A stretch of DNA of 64,000 nucleotides from RYN-230 sp963782185 (GTDB lineage Bacteria > Actinomycetota > Actinomycetes > Streptosporangiales > Streptosporangiaceae). The stretch spans positions 6,194 through 70,193 of the forward strand of contig CAWAJB010000033.1 in assembly GCA_963782185.1 (NCBI GenBank), read 5' to 3'. Position 1 is the first letter of the stretch. Each line of letters opens with the position of its first letter. A model generated the notes under the pieces. The model did no database searches and had not been told where the DNA came from. It saw only the letters and a program-made list of their open reading frames with translations. This document shows, in pieces, positions 17,878 to 26,768 of this stretch. The translations under genes and the position numbers were made by a program.

Positions 17878-18714
17878 TCAGCCGGCGAACGTGTCGGGGT
17901 CCGGGCCGGTCCGCTTATCCTTGTTCAGCGCGCTGATCGCCTCGACGTCCTCACCGGACAGCTCGAAACCGAAGATGTCGAAGTTCTCGCGGATCCGGGA
18001 CGCCGTGACCGACTTCGGGAAGATGATGTCGCCGCGCTCGATGTGCCAGCGCAGCACGACCTGAGCGGGGGACTGGCCGGCCCGCCCGGCGATCTCGTTG
18101 ATGGTCGGATCCTCGAGGACCTCGCCCTGCGCGATCGGCGACCAGCCCTCGATCGCGATCTGGTGCTCGGCGCAGAACGCGCGCACGCCGTCCTGGGTCA
18201 GGTAGGGGTGGACCTCGATCTGGTTGATGGCCGGGGGGATCTCGGCTTCCGCGTGCAGGCGTCGGATGTGATGCGGCTGGAAGTTCGACACGCCGATCGA
18301 GCGGGCCCGCCCGTCGCGGTAGAACTCCTCGAGCGTGCGCCAGGTGGACACGAAGTCACCGTCGTAGCGGGTGGGCAGCGGCCAGTGGATGAGGAACAGG
18401 TCCACGTAGTCGAGGCCGAGCGCCTCCAGTGAAAGGTCGAACGCCGCACGGGCGTCGTCGGGGAGGTGCGCGTCATTGGACAGCTTGGTGGTGACGAACA
18501 CGTCCGCGCGGGCCAGGCCGGACTTGGCGACGGCCTCGCCGACCTCCTTCTCGTTGCCATACAGCTCGGCGGTGTCGATGTGCCGGTAGCCGGTCTGCAG
18601 GGCGGTGGTTACCGCCTCCACCGTGTCCTCGGGCTTGACCTGGAACACACCGAAGCCGAGCTGGGGGATGGTCCTGCCGTTGTTCAGCATGATGTCAGGT
18701 ACGGGGTTCACCAC
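17878..18714 (-). CDS. Aldo/keto reductase (2,5-diketogluconate reductase-like)
   Basis: A 278-residue NADPH-dependent oxidoreductase with a (beta/alpha)8 barrel. LNNGRTIPQLGFGVFQV opens the barrel; the catalytic Asp and Tyr are in HIDTAELYGNEKEVG, the Lys in VFVTTKLSNDAH and the His in LFLIHWPLP. IIFPKSVTASRIRENF is the 2'-phosphate-binding segment. This is the AKR5-like group, reducing small aldehydes, keto acids or alpha-keto sugars. The open frame runs further up, but GGAG lies 6 bp before the GTG at 18714. It is divergent from the PHP gene. Confidence 0.88.
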   Translation of the reverse strand: MVNPVPDIMLNNGRTIPQLGFGVFQVKPEDTVEAVTTALQTGYRHIDTAELYGNEKEVGEAVAKSGLARADVFVTTKLSNDAHLPDDARAAFDLSLEALGLDYVDLFLIHWPLPTRYDGDFVSTWRTLEEFYRDGRARSIGVSNFQPHHIRRLHAEAEIPPAINQIEVHPYLTQDGVRAFCAEHQIAIEGWSPIAQGEVLEDPTINEIAGRAGQSPAQVVLRWHIERGDIIFPKSVTASRIRENFDIFGFELSGEDVEAISALNKDKRTGPDPDTFAG

Positions 18715-18835
18715 GGGTTTCTCCTCCGGCGATATCTGGCCGCTCGCTGTCGGTACCGTTTTCCCCCTGCCCGCTGGCCGCCGCTTCATCCCTCTAACGG
18801 TCCGTTCGCAGACTGACGTACGGATACTGGTTCCT

Positions 18836-19876
18836 GTGCCTGCTGATGCCGTGTCCGCGTTTCCCCCGCCCGGTCCCGTGAGCGCGCTGCGCGAGATCGC
18901 CTTCCAGCTCGAACGGGCCGGGGCACCGACCTACCGGGTGCGGGCCTTCCGGCGGGCTGCCCAGGTGGTGGGCGACCTGCCCCCGGGCGAGCTGGAGCGC
19001 CGGCTGGGCGAGGGCACGCTGCGCGCGCTGCCGGGCATCGGCGAGACCACCGCCGAAGTCATCGGCCAGGCGGCCGCCGGCCAGCAGCCGGACTACCTGA
19101 CCCGCGTCCTGGCAAAGGCACCACCGGCCGCCGCGCCCTCGGCGATGCGCGCGGCCCTGCGCGGCGACTGCCACACCCACTCGGACTGGTCCGATGGTGG
19201 CAGCCCGCCCGGCGAGATGGCCGAGGCGGCCCGCGCGCTGGGCCACGAGTGGATCGCGCTGACTGACCACTCGCCCCGGCTCACCGTGGCCAACGGCCTG
19301 TCCCCCGAGCGCCTGGAGGCCCAGCTCGCCCTGGTCGGCCGGCTGAACTCCGACCTCGCCCCGTTCCGCATCCTGACCGGCGTCGAGGTGGACATCCTCG
19401 ACGATGGCTCGCTGGACCAGCGGGAGGACCTGCTCGCGCGGCTCGACGTGGTGGTGGCCAGCGTGCATTCCAAGCTGCGGATGCCTGGCGGCCCGATGAC
19501 CGAGCGGATGGTCACCGCGGTCCGCAACCCGCACGTGGACGTGCTCGGGCACTGCACCGGCCGGCTCCTGGGCGGCGGGCGGCGCGGGGGCCGCCCGGAA
19601 TCGGAGTTCGACCCCGGGGCGGTGTTCGGGGCCTGCCGTGAGCACGGCGTCGCGGTCGAGATCAACTGCAGGCCGGAACGGCGGGACCCGCCGGGGCGGC
19701 TTCTGGGGCTGGCCGCCGAGGCGGGCTGCCTGTTCTCCATCGACACCGACGCACACGCGCCCGGGCAGCTCGACTGGCTGGAAAACGGCTGCGAGCGGGC
19801 CGAGCGCCACGGCATCACGCCGGACCGGGTGATCAACACCCGCCCCGCGGACCAGGTCACGCGGGCCCGTCAGTGA
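18836..19876 (+). CDS. HhH-PHP domain protein (PolX-like phosphoesterase without polymerase)
   Basis: A 346-residue protein in two parts. Residues about 15-85 are a helix-hairpin-helix module like the N-terminus of PolX DNA polymerases (YRVRAFRRAAQVVGDLP, LRALPGIGETTAEVIG). From about residue 105 a PHP domain has the metal ligands GDCHTHSDWSDGG, ALTDHSPRL, VEVDIL, VVASVHSKL, GHCTGR and SIDTDAHAP. PolX enzymes carry the same two modules around a polymerase core, which is absent here. A metal-dependent phosphatase or nuclease acting on DNA ends is likely but unproven. The GTG at 18836 has no clear ribosome site; 18851 is an alternative start. Confidence 0.8.
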   Translation: MPADAVSAFPPPGPVSALREIAFQLERAGAPTYRVRAFRRAAQVVGDLPPGELERRLGEGTLRALPGIGETTAEVIGQAAAGQQPDYLTRVLAKAPPAAAPSAMRAALRGDCHTHSDWSDGGSPPGEMAEAARALGHEWIALTDHSPRLTVANGLSPERLEAQLALVGRLNSDLAPFRILTGVEVDILDDGSLDQREDLLARLDVVVASVHSKLRMPGGPMTERMVTAVRNPHVDVLGHCTGRLLGGGRRGGRPESEFDPGAVFGACREHGVAVEINCRPERRDPPGRLLGLAAEAGCLFSIDTDAHAPGQLDWLENGCERAERHGITPDRVINTRPADQVTRARQ

Positions 19877-20039
19877 GGGGACCGGCCGGTGCAATCCTGG
19901 CCCTGCCACTCCCAGGATCGGCGGTCTCTGCCTGCCTCGACGCCGCGTGGTGGAGGGTGGGGCCAGGACATGCTGGCGCCGCCGCGGGCCGGGTGCATCC
20001 GGGGGATGCCCGCCCCGCGGCCACGAGAGGAGATATTCC

Positions 20040-20909
20040 ATGCCCACGACGACACTTCCCGGCGGGACATTCACGATGGGCGGGGACCTGTCCGTCACCC
20101 GCATGGGGTACGGGGCGATGCAGCTGGCCGGCCCGCACGTGTTCGGCCCGCCGGCCGACCGCGACGCGGCCGTGGCCGTGCTGCGGGAGGCGGTGGAACT
20201 GGGCATCACGCACATCGACACCAGCGACTATTACGGCCCCTACGTCACCAACGAGATCATCCGGGAGGCCCTGCGCCCGTACCCCGAGTCGCTGCACATC
20301 GTGACCAAGGTCGGCGCGTTGCGGGACGCGGAGGGCGGCTGGCCTCAGGCGCTGGCTCCTGAGCAGCTGCGCCAGGCCGTGCGCGACAACCTGGACCACC
20401 TCGGCCTGGACGCGCTGGACGTGGTGAACCTGCGCGTCGGGGGGCTCGACCGCCCCACGCCTGGCTCGATCGCCGAGCCGTTCACCGCCCTCGCCCAGTT
20501 GCAGCAGGACGGGCTGATCAGGCATCTCGGTCTCAGCACCGTTGACGCCGGGCAGATCGCCGAGGCCCAGTCGATCGCCCCCGTCGTGTGCGTGCAGAAC
20601 TTCTACAACCTGGCCCACCGGGTCAACGACGACCTCATCGGGTCACTCGCCGCTCAGGGCGTCGCCTACGTGCCCTATTTCCCGCTCGGCGGCTTCAGCC
20701 CGCTGCAGTCCGACGAGCTGGGCTCGGTCGCCGCGCGTCTCGGGGCCACCCCGATGGCCGTGGCCCTGGCCTGGCTGCTGCAGCGCTCGCCGAATATCCT
20801 GCTCATCCCCGGCACCTCGTCGGTCGCGCATCTGCGCGAGAACGTCACCGGGGCAGGACTGGCCCTGTCCGGGGACGATCTGGCCGAACTGGACCGTATT
20901 GGCTCATGA
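20040..20909 (+). CDS. Aldo/keto reductase
   Basis: A 289-residue AKR. After a beta-hairpin (GGTFTMGGDLSVTRMGYGAM) come the catalytic HIDTSDYYGPYVTNE (Asp, Tyr), the Lys in LHIVTKVGAL, and DVVNLRVGGL where the usual catalytic His is not present; the residue here is Asn/Arg. This variant is common in the AKR13/YdbC-like group. The ATG at 20040 follows AGAGGAGATATTCC, a strong ribosome site, and an upstream in-frame extension is rejected for that reason. Its 3' end overlaps the convergent alcohol dehydrogenase gene by 6 bp. Confidence 0.85.
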   Translation: MPTTTLPGGTFTMGGDLSVTRMGYGAMQLAGPHVFGPPADRDAAVAVLREAVELGITHIDTSDYYGPYVTNEIIREALRPYPESLHIVTKVGALRDAEGGWPQALAPEQLRQAVRDNLDHLGLDALDVVNLRVGGLDRPTPGSIAEPFTALAQLQQDGLIRHLGLSTVDAGQIAEAQSIAPVVCVQNFYNLAHRVNDDLIGSLAAQGVAYVPYFPLGGFSPLQSDELGSVAARLGATPMAVALAWLLQRSPNILLIPGTSSVAHLRENVTGAGLALSGDDLAELDRIGS

Positions 20910-21974
20910 CCTGGCCGCGGCGGCCGGAGTGAGCCGGCCCAGCTCGATCACGGTCATCCCGGCCCTGGACGAGGGGCCGTCCAGGGCGGCCAGGGCGGCG
21001 CCCGCCTGGTCCAGGCCGATCACCTCGCCGACGAGCAGCCCGGGGCGCAGCGTGCCGTCCGCGACCTGGGCCAGCATGGGCGCGTAGTCACGGGCCGCCA
21101 TGCCGTGGGACCCGTAGATCTCCAGTTCCCGCGCGATGACCAGGTCCATCGGCACCGGCGGCGTGGCGTCGGCACCGAGCAGCAGCCCGACCTGGACGTG
21201 CCGGCCGCGGCGGCGCAGGCTGCGCACCCCATTGGCCAGCGTGGCGGCGGAGCCGAGCGCGTCGAGGGACACGTGCGCCCCGCCGCCTGTCACGTCGTGA
21301 ATGCCCGGGACCGGATCGGTGTTCGTTGCGGAAAGAATTGTGTGCTCGGCGCCGAGGTCGCGGGCCCGGCCGAGAGCCGGGGCGGCCACGTCCACCGCGA
21401 TGACCCGGGCGCCGAGGGCCACGCCGATGTGCACGGCCGACAGGCCGACCCCGCCGCAGCCGTGCACCGCGAGCCACTCCCCCGGGCGCAGCCGGGCGTG
21501 CCCGGTGAGGGCCCGGTAGGCGGTGGCGAAACGGCAGCCCAGGCTGGCGGCGGTGACGGCGTCCACCGCGTCCGGCAGCGCCACCAGGTTCGTGTCCGCG
21601 GCGTGGATGGCCACCCGCTCGGCGAACGACCCGGGCCCGGTGAACCCCGGCTGGGTCTGGTCCGGGCAGACCTGCGCGTCGCCCGCCCGGCAGTACTCGC
21701 ACCGGCCGCAGCCGCAGGCGAACGGCACCGTGACCCGGTCGCCGGGCTGCCAGCGGGTCACCGCCGGCCCGGCCTGGGTGATGGTCCCGGCCAGTTCGTG
21801 CCCGGGAATGTGCGGGAGGGGGACGGGCTCATGCCCCTTCCAGGCGTGCCAGTCAGACCGGCACACCCCGGTCGCTGCGACGCTGAGGACCACCCCGTCC
21901 TCCGGGCAGCCGGGCTCGGGGACCTCGGCCAGTTCCGGCATGACCCCGTAACCGCGGTACACCACCGCCCGCAT
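20904..21974 (-). CDS. Zinc-dependent alcohol dehydrogenase
   Basis: A 356-residue medium-chain dehydrogenase. The catalytic zinc ligands are in ATGVCRSDWHAW and PHIPGHELAG, the structural zinc cysteines in CGCGRCEYCRAGDAQVC, and the NAD(P)-binding Gly motif in LAVHGCGGVGLSAVHIG (about residues 168-185). It oxidises or reduces alcohols/aldehydes; the C-terminal half fits the general Adh class with no finer assignment. GGGAGG precedes the ATG at 21974. It is on the same strand as the hydrolase at 22019 (45-bp gap), so both may form one unit. Confidence 0.88.
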   Translation of the reverse strand: MRAVVYRGYGVMPELAEVPEPGCPEDGVVLSVAATGVCRSDWHAWKGHEPVPLPHIPGHELAGTITQAGPAVTRWQPGDRVTVPFACGCGRCEYCRAGDAQVCPDQTQPGFTGPGSFAERVAIHAADTNLVALPDAVDAVTAASLGCRFATAYRALTGHARLRPGEWLAVHGCGGVGLSAVHIGVALGARVIAVDVAAPALGRARDLGAEHTILSATNTDPVPGIHDVTGGGAHVSLDALGSAATLANGVRSLRRRGRHVQVGLLLGADATPPVPMDLVIARELEIYGSHGMAARDYAPMLAQVADGTLRPGLLVGEVIGLDQAGAALAALDGPSSRAGMTVIELGRLTPAAAARS

Positions 21975-22018
21975 GAGCGCCTCCCGGCCACTGAGCTGAT
22001 CACGGACCCGGAACGACC

Positions 22019-22915
22019 CTAGGCGCCCTCACCGGGAGGCCGGTCCTCGCGCAGCCAGCGGCCGATCCGCTCGACGGCCTCGTCCGCCTCCGGCAGCAGC
22101 CCGGCGAACGCGTGCCAGACATGCGGCATCTCCGCCCAGATTTCGAGCGTCACGTCGACCCCCGCGGCCTGCGCCGCCGCGGCGAACCGGAGGGAGTCGT
22201 CGCGCAGGATCTCGGCGTCCCCCGCCTGGATCAGGACCGGCGGCAGGCCGCGCAGGTCGGCATAGAGCGGCGAGGCGTAAGGGTGCCGGGCATCCTGCCC
22301 GGCGAGGTACCACTCCGCCGCCTCCCGCGCGCCATCCGGCGTGAGCATCACATCGACCGCCGCCCGGCTGCGCACCGACTCGCCGCCCAGGTCCAGGTCG
22401 GTCCAGGGCGAGATGACGACGGCCGCGCCGGGCAGGGGGTCGCCGGCGTCGCGCAGCGCCACGAGCGCCGCGAGGGCCAGGCCGCCACCCGAGGAGTCGC
22501 CGCTGATGACGACCTGCCGGGCGTGCGTGCCGCCGGCGATCAGCCAGCGGTAGGCGGCCAGCGCGTCCTCGACGGCCGCCGGGAACGGATGCTCGGGGGC
22601 CAGGCGGTAGCCGGCGCTGAGCACCCGCGCCTGCGCCGCGGCCGACAGCAGTGCGAGCAGGCCCCGGAGCCGGGCGGGCGAGCCGAGGTGGTAGGCGCCG
22701 CCGTGGAAGTGCAGCACCACCCGCTCGCCTGTCACCCCGGCCGCGACCACCCACTCGGCCGGAACGCCATTCGCGTCGACCGGATCGACCTGCGTGCCCC
22801 CGGGCGGCGGCGCGCCGGCCGATCCCATCAGCGCACGGCGCTCCTGGAGCGTCAGGCTGCCCAGATCGGCGCTGCCCACGAACTCAAGCACGGTCTTGAG
22901 CTGCTCACTAGCCAT
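22019..22915 (-). CDS. Alpha/beta hydrolase, hormone-sensitive-lipase type
   Basis: A 298-residue esterase-like enzyme. The oxyanion-hole HGG is in VVLHFHGGAYHLGSP, the nucleophile in VISGDSSGGGLAL (Ser near 158), the Asp in GDAEILRDDS (about 242) and the His in MPHVWHAFAG (about 271). This is the complete catalytic set of family IV esterases that hydrolyse short acyl esters. GGAGG is 8 bp before the ATG. It precedes the zinc alcohol dehydrogenase, and the pair could process ester-derived alcohols. Confidence 0.88.
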   Translation of the reverse strand: MASEQLKTVLEFVGSADLGSLTLQERRALMGSAGAPPPGGTQVDPVDANGVPAEWVVAAGVTGERVVLHFHGGAYHLGSPARLRGLLALLSAAAQARVLSAGYRLAPEHPFPAAVEDALAAYRWLIAGGTHARQVVISGDSSGGGLALAALVALRDAGDPLPGAAVVISPWTDLDLGGESVRSRAAVDVMLTPDGAREAAEWYLAGQDARHPYASPLYADLRGLPPVLIQAGDAEILRDDSLRFAAAAQAAGVDVTLEIWAEMPHVWHAFAGLLPEADEAVERIGRWLREDRPPGEGA

Positions 22916-23032
22916 CTGGCATCCTCCGTCGGGGCCCCGTCGGAATCCTCACAGCCCGGGACCCGGCCCGGCAACCGGATAAACGCCCGCCGCCGGCTGG
23001 CCCGCGCGCCGCAGCCGGGATAACGGGGGAGC

Positions 23033-23640
23033 TCAGGCGGTGGCCGTCGCCATGACCCGGCGTAGCAGGGTGAAGGTGTCCAGGGACCGCACGCCCTCGT
23101 TGTGGAAGGACCGCAGCGCCGGGTCATCGCCGGGGTCCAGGGCGGCGGCTTCTTGCCACATGGACCGCTCGGCCGCCCGCCAGCCGGCCCGTTCGCTGAC
23201 CTTGATGTCGCTGAAGCCTGCCCCGGCCAGCCCGGTCCGCAGGTGCACCCGGCGTAGGCGCGGGAGCACCCGCTCGTCGCCGGTGTTCACTGGTTCCCAG
23301 CAGGTCAGCACCGCCCGGCCACCAGGCGCGAGGACCCGGCGCAGCTCGCGGTAGGCAGCGTCTGGCCGCGGCGCGAACTGGATGGCATCCACGCACAGCA
23401 CCCCGCCGGCCGAGCCGGTACTCAGCCCGGTCGCGGCGAGGTCTGCCACGCAGAATGCCACCGCGCGGCCCAGCCGGCGCGCTTGCTGGCGGGCCTGGTG
23501 TATTGCCTCGGCGGAGAAGTCGAGGCCGGCCAGCCGGGCGCCGGTGCGGGCGGCGACCTCGAGGCCGTAACCTCCGCGGCCGCACGCGAGATCCAGCACG
23601 ACGGCCCCGGGCGGCAGGCGCCCATGCGCTCCGGGGCCGG
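23033..23640 (-). pseudogene. 5'-truncated SAM-dependent methyltransferase
   Basis: The frame begins abruptly at the SAM-binding motif AVVLDLACGRGGYGLEVAA, a few codons after the lutC stop, and continues with LDFSAEAIHQARQQAR, VLCVDAIQFAPRPDAA and GGRAVLTCWEPV to a normal C-terminus (about 195 residues). Class I methyltransferases usually have 40 or more residues before motif I; here those are missing and no start with a ribosome site is seen. The in-frame extension upstream is antisense-type sequence inside lutC. It is either a remnant fused next to lutC by deletion, or a very short coupled gene starting inside motif I. Confidence 0.6.
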
Positions 23641-24324
23641 TCAGCTGATCAGGATCACTTCGAGGGTGCGGGGACCGTGGACGCCTTCGACGCGGTCGAG
23701 TTCGATGTCGCTGGTGGCGGACGGGCCGCTGATCCAGGTCAGCGGGCGGCCAGGGGCCAGCCGGGCCAGGGCCTCGGGGACCAGCGCCACCACCTGATCC
23801 GCGCCGATCAGGCACAGGTGGTAGTCGGGGATGAGGCTGAGCGCGCGGCGTCCCTGGCCGGGCCCGGCGTCCAGGACGATGGTGCCGGTCTCGGCGATGG
23901 CGACGGCGGCGCGGGTGATGACGCCGTCCATGCTGTCGAGTTCCTGGGCGGACAGGCCGCCGTCGGTGATCAGGTCGATGCCGTCGAGGGAGCCGGACTG
24001 GCCAGGCGGCGGCTGGTCCAGGCCGGGGAGGTCGAGGCCGGGCGGCAGGACCACCCGGCGGGCGCCCCGCCCGGCCAGGGCCGCGCGGACGGTGTCCAGC
24101 ACCTGGGCGGGGCCGGTGCGCCGCACCTGGCTGCGGTAGTCGATGAGGCGCCCGGCGAGCAGGTCGAGCAGCGCCGGGGTGCCCAGGTCGCCGCGGGCCC
24201 GGTAAGCGGGCGCGGGCGCGCCGCCGGGCGCGGGCCCGCCGCCGGGCGCGGGCGCGCCGTGGCCGGCCGGGTCGGCGGCCAGGGCGGTGCGGACCCGGCC
24301 GAGCATCTCGTCCCGGGCGCTCAC
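23641..24324 (-). CDS. lutC: LUD-domain lactate-utilisation protein LutC
   Basis: A 227-residue LUD-domain protein, the small subunit of the LutABC complex that oxidises L-lactate to pyruvate. It contains SLDGIDLITDGGLSAQELDS, the conserved AVAIAETGTIVLDAGPGQGR and a C-terminal TWISGPSATSDIELDRVEGVHGPR, the LUD signature. The N-terminus has a Gly/Ala/Pro-rich stretch (PAPGGGPAPGGAPAPAYR). The GTG at 24324 overlaps the lutB stop (GTGA). In actinomycetes lutABC is often found with L-rhamnose genes because rhamnose breakdown yields lactaldehyde and then lactate; that setting is present here. Confidence 0.92.
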   Translation of the reverse strand: MSARDEMLGRVRTALAADPAGHGAPAPGGGPAPGGAPAPAYRARGDLGTPALLDLLAGRLIDYRSQVRRTGPAQVLDTVRAALAGRGARRVVLPPGLDLPGLDQPPPGQSGSLDGIDLITDGGLSAQELDSMDGVITRAAVAIAETGTIVLDAGPGQGRRALSLIPDYHLCLIGADQVVALVPEALARLAPGRPLTWISGPSATSDIELDRVEGVHGPRTLEVILIS

Positions 24325-25901
24325 CGGGCCTCCCCGTGCCCGGCGTCCCCGTGCCCCGTGTTCCCGTGCTCGGCGCGCCACCAGTCGCGGAACGTCTGGG
24401 CGGGCGGCTGGGGTGCGTCGCGGGCCGAGGTCCAGGCGGACAGGGGCGGAGGCAGGCGGCGGATCCGACCGCCCCGGCCCAGCAGGCGCCCGGCCCGGCT
24501 GCCCCGTTGCGCGGCCTCATACCGCGCGGGGCTGGCCATCACCCACGCGGCGGCAGCCATCGTCACCGCTTCCGGGCTGGGGACGCGCCCGCGTATCGGG
24601 GAGCCGCGCCCCGGTGATCCCCGTGCTGAGGATCCCCGCGCCGGGGATCCCCGTGCTGAGGTCCGCTGTTCCCTGGCCTCGTCCACATACCGGGCTCGCA
24701 GGTGGACCAGCAGCGACGGGATGTCGATCTTGACAGGACAGGCGTCGTAGCACGCGCCGCACAGCGACGAGGCGTACAGGAGCGAGGCGTTGTCCTGCAC
24801 CCCGGTCAGCATCGGGGACAGCACCGCGCCGATCGGGCCGGGGTAGACCGAGCCGTAGGCATGACCGCCGACCCGCTCGTACACCGGGCAGACGTTCAGG
24901 CAGGCCGAGCAGCGGATGCAGTGCAGCACCTGGCGGCCGGTCTGGTCCGCCAGCGCCGCGGTGCGCCCGTTGTCCAGCAGGACCAGGTGGAACTGCTGCG
25001 GTCCGTCGCCGGGCGTCACCCCGGTCCACATCGAGGTGTAGGGGTTCATCCGCTCCCCGGTGGAGCTGCGCGGCAGCAGCTGCATGAACACGCCGAGGTC
25101 GTCCCAGCGGGGCAGGATCTTCTCGATGCCCATCACCGTGATCAGCGTGTCCGGCAGCGTCAGGCACATCCGGCCGTTGCCCTCGGACTCGACCACGCAC
25201 AGCGTGCCGGTCTCCGCGATCGCGAAGTTGGCCCCGCTGATCCCGACCTTCGCGGACAGGAACCGGCGGCGCAGGTGCACCCGGGCCGCCTCGGCGAGTG
25301 CGGCCGGTGAGTCGGTCAGCCCGGGATCCACGTCGCTCATCTCGCGCAGGAAGATGTCCCGGATCTCAGCCCGGTTGCGGTGGATGGCCGGGACCAGGAT
25401 GTGCGACGGGCGGTCGTGGCCCAGCTGGACGATCAGCTCGGCCAGGTCGGTCTCGTGGGCGGTGATGCCCGCGGTGGCCAGCGCGTCGTTCAGGCCGATC
25501 TCGTCGGTGACGATCGACTTGACCTTGACCGCCTCCGCCGACCCGGTCGCGCGGACCAGGCCAGTGACGATCTCGTTGGCCTCGGTGGCGTCGCGGGCCC
25601 AGTGCACCACGCCGCCGCGGGCCGTGACCTGCTCCTCCAGCTGCTCCAGGTAATGGTCCAGGTGGGCCATGGTCTCGGCCTTGATGGCCTGGCCGGCGTC
25701 GCGCAGCGCCTCCCAGTCCGGCAGCTCCCCCACCGCCGCGGCCCGCTTGGCCCGGATGGTCCGGGTGGCCTTGCCGAGGTTGCGGCGCAGCTGGGTGTCG
25801 GCCAGCGCGCGGCGGGCCGCGACGGGGAACGGCTCGCCGCCGCGCAGGTGCCCCACGCCGCGCGGCGCCGTGGGCAGGCCGAGGAACGTGGGCCCGCTCA
25901 C
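24321..25901 (-). CDS. lutB: Iron-sulfur lactate-utilisation protein LutB
   Basis: A 526-residue protein with an N-terminal LUD-like domain (GISGANFAIAETGTLCVVES) and two [4Fe-4S] clusters, CIRCSACLNVCPVY near residue 327 and CGACYDACPVK near 380. It passes electrons within LutABC. Overlaps with lutA and lutC (4 bp each) make one coupled operon. Unusual is a low-complexity segment near residue 415 built from repeated Ala-Arg-Gly-Ser units (SARGSPARGSSARGSPGRGS), encoded by imperfect DNA repeats around 24605-24665. The GTG at 25901 gives a normal N-terminus; the longer open frame upstream overlaps lutA and is rejected. Confidence 0.93.
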   Translation of the reverse strand: MSGPTFLGLPTAPRGVGHLRGGEPFPVAARRALADTQLRRNLGKATRTIRAKRAAAVGELPDWEALRDAGQAIKAETMAHLDHYLEQLEEQVTARGGVVHWARDATEANEIVTGLVRATGSAEAVKVKSIVTDEIGLNDALATAGITAHETDLAELIVQLGHDRPSHILVPAIHRNRAEIRDIFLREMSDVDPGLTDSPAALAEAARVHLRRRFLSAKVGISGANFAIAETGTLCVVESEGNGRMCLTLPDTLITVMGIEKILPRWDDLGVFMQLLPRSSTGERMNPYTSMWTGVTPGDGPQQFHLVLLDNGRTAALADQTGRQVLHCIRCSACLNVCPVYERVGGHAYGSVYPGPIGAVLSPMLTGVQDNASLLYASSLCGACYDACPVKIDIPSLLVHLRARYVDEAREQRTSARGSPARGSSARGSPGRGSPIRGRVPSPEAVTMAAAAWVMASPARYEAAQRGSRAGRLLGRGGRIRRLPPPLSAWTSARDAPQPPAQTFRDWWRAEHGNTGHGDAGHGEAR

Positions 25902-26764
25902 CGGGCGTCCTGCCGGTCCGGGGCCGATGTTTGCGGCACTGCGGTTTGCGGAACTGCGGTTTGCGGCACTGCGGTTTGCGGCACTGCGGTTTGCGGCACT
26001 GCGGTTTGCGGCACTGCGGTTTGCGGCACTGCGGTTTGCGGCACTGCGGCCAGGATCTCCGCCAGGTGCACGGTCCGGGTGCCCGCGCGCAGCCGGGACA
26101 GGCCGCCGCCGATATGCATCAGGCAGGAGCTGTCCCCGGCCGTGCACACTTCGGCCCGGGTGTCCAGCACGCTGCGCATCTTGTCGGCCAGCATGGCCGT
26201 GGACGTGTCCGCGTTCTTGACCGCGAACGTGCCGCCGAACCCGCAGCAGGTGTCGGCGTCCGGCAGCTCGACCAGGTCGATCCCGGCCACGTGGCGCAGC
26301 AGCCGGAGCGGGCCGTCGCCGACGCGGAGCATCCGCAGCGAGTGGCAGGTCGGATGGTAGGTGACCCGGTGCGGGTAGTAGGCGCCGACATCCTCCACCC
26401 CGAGCACGTCGGTCAGCAGCTGGGAGAGTTCGTAGGTGCGGGCGGCGACCGCCTCCGCGCGGCGGGCCAGCGCCTCGTCGCCGTACCGCCGGGCCACCAT
26501 CGCGTGCTGATGCCGGATCGACCCCGTGCACGAGCCGGACGGGACCACGATCGCCTCGCAGGCCTCGAACACCTCGACGTAGCGGCGGACCAGGGGCAGC
26601 GCGTCGCGGAGGTAGCCGGTGTTGACGTGCATCTGGCCGCAGCAGGTCTGCGCGGCCGGGAACTCGACCTGGTGGCCGAGCCGCTCGAGCAGCCGGACCG
26701 TGGCCCGGCCCGCCTCGGGGAACAGCGTGTCGGCCAGGCAGGTCACGAACAGGGCGATTCGCAT
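25898..26764 (-). CDS. lutA: CCG-domain lactate-utilisation protein LutA with repeat tail
   Basis: A 288-residue protein with the two cysteine-rich CCG-type motifs that bind Fe-S: AAQTCCGQMHVNTGY (about residue 42) and PDADTCCGFGGTFAVKN (about 175). It is the third subunit of the LutABC L-lactate oxidation complex. After the normal C-terminus (RTVHLAEIL) comes a repeat of the pentapeptide AVPQT eight times in a row, then SAPDRQDAR, so the protein carries a 40-residue Pro/Thr/Gln-rich tail not usual for LutA. The ATG at 26764 starts exactly at MRIALFVTCLADTLFP. It lies 4 bp before the end of the LacI gene. Confidence 0.92.
   Translation of the reverse strand: MRIALFVTCLADTLFPEAGRATVRLLERLGHQVEFPAAQTCCGQMHVNTGYLRDALPLVRRYVEVFEACEAIVVPSGSCTGSIRHQHAMVARRYGDEALARRAEAVAARTYELSQLLTDVLGVEDVGAYYPHRVTYHPTCHSLRMLRVGDGPLRLLRHVAGIDLVELPDADTCCGFGGTFAVKNADTSTAMLADKMRSVLDTRAEVCTAGDSSCLMHIGGGLSRLRAGTRTVHLAEILAAVPQTAVPQTAVPQTAVPQTAVPQTAVPQTAVPQTAVPQTSAPDRQDAR
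25928..26047 (-). repeat. 15-bp tandem repeat, 8 copies, inside lutA
   Basis: Eight direct units of GCAGTGCCGCAAACC (minus strand) encode AVPQT repeats; two units differ by one base. The unit is a multiple of three, so copy-number change would keep the frame. It is a minisatellite-like array at the 3' end of lutA. Confidence 0.95.
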
Positions 26765-26768
26765 GACG

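Noticed and set aside
25928..26047. Possible CRISPR array
   Set aside because: Units are directly adjacent 15-mers without spacers and are in frame in lutA.
24381..26531. Longer lutB reading from far upstream starts
   Set aside because: It would overlap the whole of lutA's end; the GTG at 25901 with GTGA overlap fits the family N-terminus.
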